From Oliverpabstia intestinalis (GTDB lineage Bacteria; Bacillota; Clostridia; Lachnospirales; Lachnospiraceae), in contig NZ_VUMS01000009.1 of assembly GCF_009696065.1 (NCBI RefSeq), positions 1 through 64,000 of the forward strand: 64,000 nt of DNA. Direction: 5' to 3'. Below the pieces are notes generated by a model. That model was not told the DNA's origin. It ran no database searches and saw only the letters and a program-made list of their open reading frames with translations. A program made the translations under genes and the position numbers. This document shows, one piece after another, positions 1 to 7,137 of this stretch (position 1 is the first letter of the stretch; every line of letters begins with the position of its first letter).

Positions 1-217
1 ATATTATGTAGCGACAGTAGGCAATATTACAGAAGAAGCTGTAAAAGAATATATACAGCAGCAAAAAGAAGAATCTAAAAGAGAAGATACACGACGGTAA
101 GCCTCTTTCAGAGGCAAGCCGGTATGATTGCTTGAGGCATCCGCCTTTTAGGCGTGCAGGCATAGGACCCTTATAGGGTCAAAAACAAACCACCACTTGA
201 AGTGGTGGTTATGACTT
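1..217 (+). mobile_element. Right end of an IS200/IS605-family insertion sequence
   Basis: After the tnpA stop the DNA holds consecutive small hairpins: GCCTC/GAGGC at about 101-115, a CGCC/GGCG stem near 142-154, GACCC/GGGTC near 166-180, and a near-terminal 10-bp stem with a 3-nt loop at 188-210. Such a subterminal foldback is the end that TnpA recognises in this family. The exact border is not determinable because the left end and the empty site are not visible; about 212-220 is an estimate. Downstream, the frame of a truncated AraC regulator opens immediately. Confidence 0.65.
2..100 (+). CDS. tnpA: IS200/IS605-type transposase TnpA, C-terminal fragment (cut by window edge)
   Basis: Only the last 32 codons are inside the window. 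They read YYVATVGNITEEAVKEYIQQ followed by a short charged tail, which matches the usual C-terminal end of IS200/IS605 Y1 transposases: the VATVGN strand and the helix that swaps between monomers. These enzymes cut and rejoin single-stranded DNA at hairpin ends. The catalytic HUH motif and tyrosine lie outside the window, so activity cannot be judged. The stop at 98-100 is followed by the element's right end and its hairpin, as expected for a tnpA-only (IS200-like) element. Confidence 0.75.
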   Translation, partial: YYVATVGNITEEAVKEYIQQQKEESKREDTRR

Positions 218-733
218 AGTTATATTGACGGAATACTGGAGGCACATCAGCTTTCTTATACGGATGAACTGAAAAGAAATGGTTATCTGATGCTGTTTTT
301 TGCAACACTGATGGAAGACTATAAAAAGATTGTTCCGGCCATAGCCAATCAGCATTCCTATCCGGGAAGTGTTTATGTAAAGCATGCGATGGAATATATT
401 GCCTACCACTACCGGGAAAAAATCAAAATTAATGAACTGGCAGATTATATCGGAGTCAACCGAAGCTACCTTACCAGCAGTTTTAAAAAGGCAATCGGGT
501 GTTCACCACAGGAATATCTGGTAAACCTCCGGATGGAAAAAGCAAGAGAGATGCTGCGGAATACCGATATGCAGATCAATGCTGTCGCTGCCGCAGTGGG
601 GTATCAGGACCAGCTGGCATTTTCCAAGATTTTCAAGCAGCATTTTGGAACGAGCCCCAAAGCCTACCGGGAGATGGGAGAAGAACTTCAGCTTGTAAGC
701 GAAAAAGGGAAGTATACTTCGAAAAAAATGTAA
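215..733 (+). pseudogene. AraC-family regulator, 5' part lost at the IS200/IS605 insertion
   Basis: The reading frame is open from 215, right after the IS end, and codes for YIDGILEAH onwards, so the coding sequence runs back beyond the first available ATG (290). The C-terminal half is a clean AraC/XylS double helix-turn-helix: IKINELADYIGVNRSYLTSSF is HTH1, and the GYQDQLAFSKIFKQHFGTSP stretch is HTH2 with its signature. The N-terminal cupin-like sensor domain is missing. No Shine-Dalgarno site precedes the internal ATG at 290. The alpha-galactosidase starts 100 bp downstream on the same strand, so this was probably its sugar-responsive activator (inference). The missing 5' half should lie on the far side of the IS. 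Confidence 0.75.
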
Positions 734-832
734 GAGTGTATCTGTGATGGTGTGGAGCAATTACGTAATAACACAGGAAAACAGACAGGCCATAACGGAA
801 ACTTACAGAAGACAAAAAGGAGAAGCAGAATC

Positions 833-2455
833 ATGCAAAGACAATATAGATTAGGAATTCCTTCTTTTATTACGGTAGAGACAGATGATAGTGTCTGGAT
901 CGGAGAGAAGGATGCAAAGAGAACAGAAAAAGGCGATGTTATGGTAGGATATGAAACCACGCCGGAGACAGAAGAAGTCTGGCTGACCGCAGATCAGACA
1001 AAAGTAAAAACGATCAAACTCCGCTGGAACACCCCGGTCAATAAGAAATCGCGGATCCTTGGCGGTTCCTGGGAGAGAACATACGGGGATGTGGACTGGA
1101 AAGGTGTCAGCGGCAGTCGTTTTATGCCGTGGTATTTTCTGGCAGCGGTCGGAGAAACTGTGACAGGATATGGGGTAAAGGTAAGACCTTCCGCCATGTG
1201 TTTCTGGCAGGCAGATACCCGTGGAATTACACTGGTGATGGATGTGCGCTGTGGCGGTACCGGTGTGCAGCTTTCCGGTAGAAAACTTCGGGCTGCTCAG
1301 ATCGTAGCGATGCAAACTGAAGGAATGGGGACTTTCGAAAGTGCCAGAGAGTTTTGCAAAGTCATGTGTACCGATCCGATCTTCCCGGACTATCCGGTTT
1401 ATGGAAGTAATAACTGGTATTATGCTTATGGAGACAGTTCAGAAGAAGAGATCCTGCAGGATACCGACTATATCGTGGAACTGACCAAAGGCGTGGACAA
1501 TCCACCGTACATGGTGATCGATGACTGCTGGCAGGAGCATCATCGACTGGATGAGTATAATGGTGGACCATGGAAAAAAGGAAATATAAAATTCCCTGAT
1601 ATGGGTGCACTGGCAAAAAAACTGGAAGAAAAAGGCGTACGCCCTGGCATCTGGGTTCGATTCTTATTGAATGAAGAAGAGACGATTCCTCAGGAGTGGA
1701 GATTATCCCATAACGATTGTCTGGATCCTTCCCATCCGGGAGTCCTTTCCTATATTCAGGAAGATGTGGAAAGGATCTGTAACTGGGGTTATACACTGAT
1801 CAAGCATGATTTTACCACTTTTGATATCTTCGGAAGGTGGGGCGTGGAGATGAACCCGTTCCCGACAGAGGATGGATGGCAATTTTACGATACTTCAAAG
1901 ACCAGTGCGGAGATTGTAACCGGACTGTACCAGGCAATTTATGAGGCTGCGAAAAAGCACCATACTCTGATCATGGGCTGTAATACCATCGGCCATCTGG
2001 GGGCAGGTCTGATGCAACTGCAACGAACCGGAGACGATACCAGCGGTATCACCTGGGAGAGAACAAAGAAAATGGGAGTCAACACTCTGGCATTCTGTCT
2101 GCCACAGCATGGAACATTTTTTGATGTGGATGCGGACTGCGTAGGTATTACGGGTTCCATCCCGTGGAGCCTGAACCGTCAGTGGGCGGATGTTGTTGCA
2201 GAGTCCGGAACCTCTCTGTTTGTCTCAGCAAAACCAGGGGTGCTGACAGCAGAAGAAAACGAAGAACTGCACCAGATTATGTTAAAAGCATCCCAGCAGG
2301 ATCATCACAAAATCCCGTTAGACTGGGAAGAAACCGACTGCCCGGAAGTGTGGGGAGACGAAGAGGAAGAAGTAGAATACAACTGGTACGAAGAAGCCGG
2401 ACCGGTAGCAAAAGGAAATGACCAACTGTATCATGCGTATATTCCGCTGTCATAA
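833..2455 (+). CDS. Clan GH-D alpha-galactosidase-like glycosidase (GH36 type)
   Basis: A 540-residue cytoplasmic enzyme with no signal peptide. The beta/alpha-barrel shows the GH-D signatures: MVIDDCWQ at the second strand, the probable nucleophile Asp in LIKHDF (about residue 326) and the probable acid/base Asp in RTGDDTSG (about 401). It is expected to release alpha-linked galactose from oligosaccharides such as raffinose-type sugars or galactomannan fragments. It is shorter than classical 700-residue GH36 enzymes and the aromatic residue after KxD is Phe, so the exact subfamily is open. The start at 833 is chosen because AAAAGGAG precedes it by a few bases; an upstream in-frame ATG at 752 has no such site. 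It follows a broken AraC regulator and ends at a strong terminator. Confidence 0.8.
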   Translation: MQRQYRLGIPSFITVETDDSVWIGEKDAKRTEKGDVMVGYETTPETEEVWLTADQTKVKTIKLRWNTPVNKKSRILGGSWERTYGDVDWKGVSGSRFMPWYFLAAVGETVTGYGVKVRPSAMCFWQADTRGITLVMDVRCGGTGVQLSGRKLRAAQIVAMQTEGMGTFESAREFCKVMCTDPIFPDYPVYGSNNWYYAYGDSSEEEILQDTDYIVELTKGVDNPPYMVIDDCWQEHHRLDEYNGGPWKKGNIKFPDMGALAKKLEEKGVRPGIWVRFLLNEEETIPQEWRLSHNDCLDPSHPGVLSYIQEDVERICNWGYTLIKHDFTTFDIFGRWGVEMNPFPTEDGWQFYDTSKTSAEIVTGLYQAIYEAAKKHHTLIMGCNTIGHLGAGLMQLQRTGDDTSGITWERTKKMGVNTLAFCLPQHGTFFDVDADCVGITGSIPWSLNRQWADVVAESGTSLFVSAKPGVLTAEENEELHQIMLKASQQDHHKIPLDWEETDCPEVWGDEEEEVEYNWYEEAGPVAKGNDQLYHAYIPLS

Positions 2456-2471
2456 AAAACAGGATGATTGT

Positions 2472-2508
2472 AAAAGGAGAAAAGTTATTCAGTGGCTTTT
2501 CTCTTTTT
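2472..2508 (+). terminator. Intrinsic terminator after the alpha-galactosidase
   Basis: A 13-bp stem (AAAAGGAGAAAAG pairing with CTTTTCTCTTTTT, one mismatch) closes an 11-nt loop, and the 3' arm itself ends in a T run. It lies 17 bp past the stop codon. Confidence 0.8.
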
Positions 2509-2529
2509 GCTTGTCGTAAAAATATAATC

Positions 2530-2557
2530 TTGTATAAAAAGAAAAAATTACTATAAT
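2530..2557 (+). promoter_or_regulatory. Promoter-like sequence before the Rpn remnant
   Basis: TTGTAT and TATAAT are separated by 16 bp, about 50 bp before the ATG of the decayed nuclease gene. Confidence 0.45.
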
Positions 2558-2606
2558 AACAAAAAAGATATAGTAGCCGCAGGCATTTTACAGACAGAAA
2601 AATACA

Positions 2607-2929
2607 ATGACACAGGGAACGCAAAACAGAGAAGATTTCGTTATGCTTCCGACGGTAGACTTCTGCTTTAAAGAACTGATGCAGAATGCAAAGGTAAGAC
2701 AGGGAAAAGTTATGATAAACTGAAAAAGTTGCCGGAAAAAGAACAGAATGAATCCGGAATTATCTGCTGGATGCGTTTCCTTGGAGCGAAAAGCAGAAAG
2801 GAGTTTGAGAAGATGGCGAAAGAAGACTTTTATATAGACGAAGCGTATGAGATGTTAAAACATATGAGTGCGGATGAGAAGAAAAGGCTGGAATATGAAG
2901 CGAGGGAGAAAGCCTGGATGAAATATTAG
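2607..2929 (+). pseudogene. Rpn/PD-(D/E)XK-type nuclease-transposase remnant with internal deletion
   Basis: Two pieces in different frames look like the two ends of one protein. 2607-2723 codes for a 38-residue start containing LPTVDFCFKELMQN, typical of the N-terminus of Rpn-family (recombination-promoting nuclease, PDDEXK) proteins. 2729-2929 codes for a 66-residue end containing the charged ADEKKRLEYEAREKA helix typical of their C-terminus. The roughly 200 central residues that carry the nuclease core are absent, so the gene must be dead. Rpn proteins are common multicopy genes in Lachnospiraceae and decay often. The family call is by pattern only. Confidence 0.6.
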
Positions 2930-3085
2930 AAGTTGCAAAGTTTACGGAGAATAACGGAACTGACAAAATAGTATGGTATATGGAAATAAACAGGTGTATA
3001 ATGCAGGGCAGAGACCGTGAGAAACACGGGTGCACCGGGAAAACTTAAAAGAAAAACCGGGTGCAAAAAGAAAGGACGAATGAAA

Positions 3086-4168
3086 ATGGACATGACGAGA
3101 ATAGAAAAAGTAATCGAAGACATGCGCAAGATGAATCTGGAACAGTTTCTTGTGACAGATCCGATGGCTGTGTATTATCTGACCGGACAGTATTATGCAT
3201 GTGGAGAACGTATGATGGTTCTGCGACTGGATGTGGAAAAAGAGCCGGTACTGGTGATCGGAAAGCTGTTTCCGCAGGATGAAGAAAAACTGGGAATCAA
3301 AGTCGTATACTTTGATGATACCGATGACTGTGTGGAAGTTTTGGCTTCTCATATGAGAAAAGGCGGAACCATCGGTATCGACAAAACCTGGCCGGCGCGG
3401 TTTCTGCTTCGCCTGATGGAACTTCAGGTGGGAGATGCGTATAGTAATGCATCCACGATTATAGATCATATCCGCCAGATCAAAACAGAAGAAGAGCAGC
3501 AAAAGATGCGTGTGGCATCCCGCTGTAACGATACCAGTATTGAAGAACTGATCCCGCTTGTAAGCAAAGGAATGACAGAAGCGGAGCTGGGAGAAGAACT
3601 CCTGAAAATCTATCTGAAAAACGGTGCCCAGGGACATTCCTTCGAACCGATCATCGCGTACGGCGCCCATGCAGCAGATCCGCATCATGAAACAGACGAT
3701 TCCAAAGGAAGTTATGGCGATGCGGTAGTCCTGGATGTGGGATGCCTGGTCAACGGATACTGTGCTGATATGACAAGAACTGTATTTATCGGAAAAGCCA
3801 GCGAAGAGGCAAAGAAAATCTATGCGATCGTCAAAGAAGCCAACCGCCGCGGAATCGAAGCTGCAAAACCGGGTGCAAGATTCTGCGACGTAGACCGTGC
3901 AGCCAGAGACTACATCGAAGAACAGGGCTATGGCCAATACTTCACCCATCGTACCGGACACAACATCGGATTGGAAGTCCACGAGTTTGGCGATGTCTCC
4001 TTCACCAACGAAGAAGTCCTGAAACCAGGCATGTGCTTCTCCGTAGAACCGGGCATCTATGTCCCGGGTGGCATTGGCGTAAGAATCGAAGACCTGGTCC
4101 TGATCACCGAAGACGGTTGCGAAGTCCTGAACCACTTTACGAAAGATCTGATTGAGGTTGAAGCATAG
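3086..4168 (+). CDS. M24-family Xaa-Pro aminopeptidase (PepQ/PepP-like)
   Basis: About 360 residues: an N-terminal creatinase-like domain followed by the pita-bread metallopeptidase domain. The five metal ligands are visible: Asp in VLDVGCLVNGYCADMTRT (two Asp), His in THRTGHNIGLEVHE, Glu in FSVEPGIY and Glu in GVRIEDL. It should remove N-terminal residues that precede proline during peptide recycling in the cytoplasm. Several ATGs lie close together (3017, 3080, 3086, 3092); 3086 gives the best spacing (9 nt) from AAAGGA at 3071-3076. It is monocistronic, with a hairpin terminator about 100 bp downstream. Confidence 0.88.
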   Translation: MDMTRIEKVIEDMRKMNLEQFLVTDPMAVYYLTGQYYACGERMMVLRLDVEKEPVLVIGKLFPQDEEKLGIKVVYFDDTDDCVEVLASHMRKGGTIGIDKTWPARFLLRLMELQVGDAYSNASTIIDHIRQIKTEEEQQKMRVASRCNDTSIEELIPLVSKGMTEAELGEELLKIYLKNGAQGHSFEPIIAYGAHAADPHHETDDSKGSYGDAVVLDVGCLVNGYCADMTRTVFIGKASEEAKKIYAIVKEANRRGIEAAKPGARFCDVDRAARDYIEEQGYGQYFTHRTGHNIGLEVHEFGDVSFTNEEVLKPGMCFSVEPGIYVPGGIGVRIEDLVLITEDGCEVLNHFTKDLIEVEA

Positions 4169-4199
4169 CAAGTAAAAAAATGCGCTCCCTGAAAGACAG

Positions 4200-4250
4200 T
4201 CTGGAAAATCATCTACATAGGAAGGGAATCCGGTGAAAAGCCGACTTGCC
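4200..4250 (+). other. Possible decayed cobalamin-riboswitch fragment
   Basis: The stretch AAGGGAATCCGGTGAAAAGC and the CCGACTTGCCCTC after it resemble the conserved GGGAA..GGTG..A.CC core of cobalamin riboswitches, as also seen in the intact copy at 21296-21468. The rest of the aptamer, including the B12 box, is not present here. It sits between a stop codon and a terminator, so it may simply be chance or a relic. Confidence 0.25.
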
Positions 4251-4267
4251 CTCTGCGATATTATATT

Positions 4268-4315
4268 AAAAAGAAATAGCAATCACTTTGGCATGTGTGA
4301 TGCTATTTCTTTTTA
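4268..4315 (+). terminator. Strong intrinsic terminator after the M24 peptidase
   Basis: AAAAAGAAATAGC pairs with GCTATTTCTTTTT and the stem continues through a TCAC/GTGA segment, giving about 18 bp, followed by T-rich DNA. The A-run at the base makes it usable from both strands. Confidence 0.85.
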
Positions 4316-4329
4316 TTTGTACAATTATC

Positions 4330-4471
4330 GTAACTGTTCAGTACCTTCACCGTTACGAGCCAAAATGCATAAAAAATCACCTTCGGTGATGGCATTTTGG
4401 CTTGTATGTCTCGGAATTTTTACATATTCATGTCAAAACACCTCGCGGGACAGAGGCTACTGAATAGTTAC
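4330..4471. repeat. 142-bp MITE, copy 1, with 8-bp target duplication
   Basis: The element begins GTAACTGTTCAGTA and ends TACTGAATAGTTAC, a 14-bp terminal inverted repeat with one mismatch. It is flanked by a perfect 8-bp direct repeat CAATTATC at 4322-4329 and 4472-4479. A copy of the same length and roughly 92 percent identity lies at 41334-41475. There is no coding capacity, but there is a long internal foldback (GCCAAAATGC with GCATTTTGGC around a CACCTTCGGTG hairpin). GTAA-type ends and 8-bp duplications are the hallmarks of IS66-family transposition, so an IS66 transposase elsewhere in the genome is the likely mover. Confidence 0.85.
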
Positions 4472-4506
4472 CAATTATCTATATAAGATAGAACAGAGAC
4501 GCTGCC

Positions 4507-4668
4507 AGAGCGTGTCTGAAAAATCATTTCCGCAATCTGCAAGCCCCACTTTGCGGTATATTTTACTCTCGTTCGGTTGCCGTAGCCCGCTACGACGCCC
4601 TCATTCGGATAAAATCTCCCACAAACTGTGACTCGCAGCTTACGAAAAGCCTTTTTTAGACAAGCTCT
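4507..4668. repeat. MITE-like element, 162 bp
   Basis: The ends AGAGCGTGTCTGAAAAA and TTTTTTAGACAAGCTCT form an imperfect inverted repeat (about 14 of 17 matching). The interior is non-coding. No convincing target duplication is visible next to it and no second copy is in the window. The call rests on the paired ends alone. Confidence 0.5.
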
Positions 4669-4813
4669 ACCAATAAAATAAGAATATCATATTAAATTTT
4701 TCATTCATTCAATTATAATAATATTCAAATCATATTCGCAACTATAATACATGATCTAAATTCTGCTATATATTTTATGGAGTTTCAGCTTTCATAATTT
4801 CAGCCAACGAACA

Positions 4814-4996
4814 GCATCAGGCAGGGATTTGCTTTGCAGGCAGCACTTTGTGGGCGCTTAGGGGAAGCTTTGAGATCCGACGCTTACGCAGGCTTTCGCG
4901 AGGGTCAGCTGACCCTCGTGAATCATAGCCGGAGTTAGCGGCTAGCTCAAAGTTCCCCTGCCCACGCTGCCAGCAGAGCAAATCCCTGCCTGATGC
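4814..4996. repeat. Long palindromic element with locus-specific arms, copy A
   Basis: The outermost 20 nt (4814-4833) are perfectly complementary to 4977-4996. Inside lies an imperfect stem shared with the copy at 56916-57128: a GGCAGC..GTGGGC..AGGGGAA..CTTTGAG strand with bulges, facing its unbulged complement, and a 20-nt perfect palindrome at the tip (4899-4918). Relative to copy B it is inverted. Where the two copies differ inside the stem, both strands change together (GGCAGC/GCTGCC here, AGCAAC/GTTGCT there), which points to selection on structure. It lies in the 1-kb gap before the GntR gene. Confidence 0.75.
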
Positions 4997-5057
4997 GTCC
5001 GCCTTGAAAAATTCGCCCTGAAAAATCCCTCCAACAATTATTTCTTTCAATTCCCTG

Positions 5058-5086
5058 TTGACATATCCTGTATAATTGTATACAAT
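5058..5086 (+). promoter_or_regulatory. Promoter and likely operator of the GntR regulator
   Basis: TTGACA (5058-5063) and TACAAT (5081-5086) are 17 bp apart. The 12-bp palindrome ATTGTATACAAT (5075-5086) covers the -10 box; such TTGTATACAA sites are typical operators for FadR/FCD-type GntR proteins. The downstream gene is one, so autoregulation is the natural reading (inference). Confidence 0.7.
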
Positions 5087-5162
5087 CATACAAAGATACA
5101 AAAATACAAGCATGCAATACAAAAATAAAGAACAAAAGCACAGAATCAATCTGGAGGCAACT

Positions 5163-5801
5163 ATGGAATATCAGGAACAATCCCTGGGGAGCCAGATCTT
5201 CAACCGGATCCGGGACGACATCTTATCCGGAAACTACACTCCCGGTGAAGAACTGAAAGAAGCAACCCTGGGGAAACAACTGGGAGTCAGCCGGACACCG
5301 GTGCGGGAAGCCCTGCGGCAGCTGGATCTGGAAGGTCTGGTGGAGATCGCACCCAACCGTGGTGCCAAAGTAATCGGCATCTCCCGGAAAGATGTGGAAG
5401 ACATCTATCATATGCGGGCAAGACTGGAAGGTCTGGCGGCGAGAAAAGCGGCAGAACAAATCAAAGAAGAAGAACTGGCAGAATTAGAAGAAGTAATCCT
5501 TCTATCTGAATTTCATGTAAAGAAGCCGGAGAGCAAGCAGATGGTCCGGCTGGATGGAAGATTTCATGAGATCATGTACCGGGCATCGGGAAGCCGGATG
5601 CTCGAACACGTGCTGACCGATTTCCTTCATTATGTGAAAATGGCGCGCTCCCATTCCGTAAAAACAGAACACCGTGCGCAGGAATCCGTGAAAGAACATA
5701 AAAGGATCCTGGAAGCAATCAGACAAAGAGATGGAGATCTGGCGGAGCAGCTGGCAAACGAACATATTCAGCATGTAATCGAAAACCTGGATCTGCACTG
5801 A
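5163..5801 (+). CDS. GntR-family (FadR/FCD) transcriptional regulator
   Basis: A 212-residue repressor-type protein. Residues 1-70 form the winged helix-turn-helix with the GntR signature (LGKQLGVSRTPVREALRQLD), and residues 80-205 form the all-helical FCD effector domain with its metal or ligand-binding Asp/His positions (ARLEGLAAR, LDGRFHEIMY, EHKRILEAIRQRD). The start at 5163 has GGAGG six bases upstream; an earlier in-frame ATG at 5076 lies inside the promoter. It is co-oriented with, and 103 bp before, icd and the citrate synthase gene, so it is a candidate regulator of that 2-oxoglutarate branch, perhaps responding to citrate or a related acid (inference). Confidence 0.85.
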   Translation: MEYQEQSLGSQIFNRIRDDILSGNYTPGEELKEATLGKQLGVSRTPVREALRQLDLEGLVEIAPNRGAKVIGISRKDVEDIYHMRARLEGLAARKAAEQIKEEELAELEEVILLSEFHVKKPESKQMVRLDGRFHEIMYRASGSRMLEHVLTDFLHYVKMARSHSVKTEHRAQESVKEHKRILEAIRQRDGDLAEQLANEHIQHVIENLDLH

Positions 5802-5904
5802 AAGATACCAATAAAATCTGTAAAAGAGAAAAACCAGAAACCTCAAACGGTTCGAAAGAAAAAAAGCAGAATAAAATAAGAGAATAAACAGGAGGAGATA
5901 AGCA

Positions 5905-7101
5905 ATGAGTAAAATTCAGATGACAACACCACTGGTAGAGATGGACGGAGACGAGATGACAAGAATTCTTTGGAAGATGATCAAAGATGATCTTCTGCTT
6001 CCTTACATCGACCTGAAAACCGAATACTACGATCTGGGTCTGGAACACAGAAACGAAACCGATGATCAGGTAACCATCGATGCAGCCATGGCAACCAAGA
6101 AATACGGTGTTGCAGTCAAATGTGCAACCATTACTCCAAACGCCGCACGTATGGCTGAGTATGATCTGAAAGAAATGTGGAAAAGTCCGAACGGAACCAT
6201 CCGTGCGATCCTTGACGGAACCGTTTTTCGTGCTCCGATCGTTGTGAAAGGTATCGAGCCGTGCGTAAAAAACTGGAAAAAACCAATCACCATCGCAAGA
6301 CATGCATACGGCGATGTGTATAAAAACACCGAGATGAAAGTTCCGGGACCTGGAAAAGTAGAACTGGTTTACACCGCAGAAGACGGAACTCAGACAAAAG
6401 AACTGGTCTTTGATTTCAAAGGACCTGGTGTTGCACAGGGTATGCACAACCTGGACAACTCCATTGAAAGCTTTGCAAGAAGCTGCTTTAACTACGCACT
6501 GGATACGAAACAGGATCTGTGGTTTGCAACCAAAGATACTATTTCCAAAAAATACGACCATACCTTCAAAGACATTTTCCAGGAAATCTTTGATGCGGAT
6601 TACAAAGAAAAATTCGAAGAGGCAGGAATCACTTATTTCTATACACTGATCGATGATGCCGTAGCCCGTGTGATGAAATCAGAGGGCGGTTACATCTGGG
6701 CATGTAAAAACTATGACGGCGATGTGATGAGTGATATGGTATCCTCTGCTTTCGGTTCTCTGGCAATGATGACCTCAGTACTGGTATCTCCGGACGGTTA
6801 TTACGAATACGAAGCTGCACACGGAACCGTACAGCGTCACTACTACAAACACCTGAAAGGGGAAGAAACATCCACCAACTCTGTGGCAACGATCTTTGCA
6901 TGGAGCGGTGCTCTGAGAAAACGTGGAGAACTGGATGACAACAAAGAACTGATGGATTTTGCAGATCGTCTGGAAGAAGCGACCATCCGCACCATCGAAG
7001 AAGGAAAGATGACAAAAGACCTGGCTCTGATCACAACCATGGAAGATCCAACAGTATTAAACAGTGAAGGATTTATCAAAGCAATCGCTGAGAATCTGTA
7101 A
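5905..7101 (+). CDS. icd: NADP-dependent isocitrate dehydrogenase
   Basis: A 398-residue enzyme of the homodimeric type II family (otherwise best known from eukaryotes and some bacteria), not the E. coli type. The N-terminus has the substrate region [14 protein letters not shown], the decarboxylase signature appears as [20 protein letters not shown], and [10 protein letters not shown] marks the NADP pocket. It oxidises isocitrate to 2-oxoglutarate and CO2 in the cytoplasm. The start has an ideal AGGAGG. The gene lies 36 bp before citrate synthase; with no other TCA genes nearby, the pair probably serves glutamate synthesis. Confidence 0.93.
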   Translation: MSKIQMTTPLVEMDGDEMTRILWKMIKDDLLLPYIDLKTEYYDLGLEHRNETDDQVTIDAAMATKKYGVAVKCATITPNAARMAEYDLKEMWKSPNGTIRAILDGTVFRAPIVVKGIEPCVKNWKKPITIARHAYGDVYKNTEMKVPGPGKVELVYTAEDGTQTKELVFDFKGPGVAQGMHNLDNSIESFARSCFNYALDTKQDLWFATKDTISKKYDHTFKDIFQEIFDADYKEKFEEAGITYFYTLIDDAVARVMKSEGGYIWACKNYDGDVMSDMVSSAFGSLAMMTSVLVSPDGYYEYEAAHGTVQRHYYKHLKGEETSTNSVATIFAWSGALRKRGELDDNKELMDFADRLEEATIRTIEEGKMTKDLALITTMEDPTVLNSEGFIKAIAENL

Positions 7102-7137
7102 GAGCAGAAATAATAGAGAAAAACAGGAGGAAGACCC

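Larger units (their letters stand above)
4169..5162. other. 994-bp intergenic region rich in repeats
   Basis: No gene is supported here. In order it holds a possible riboswitch relic, a terminator, the 142-bp MITE, a second MITE-like element (4507-4668), about 130 bp of AT-rich DNA in which I see nothing, the long palindromic element (4814-4996), and the promoter and operator of the GntR gene. Open frames crossing the palindrome are by-products of its symmetry. Confidence 0.7.

Noticed and set aside
188-210. ACCACCACT/AGTGGTGGT hairpin similar to the folC inverted repeat at 30185-30256
   Set aside because: The similarity covers only about ten bases and the contexts (IS end versus promoter) differ; taken as chance.
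4817-5149. Minus-strand open frame across the palindromic element
   Set aside because: It arises from the symmetry of the repeat; the other copy gives a different product.
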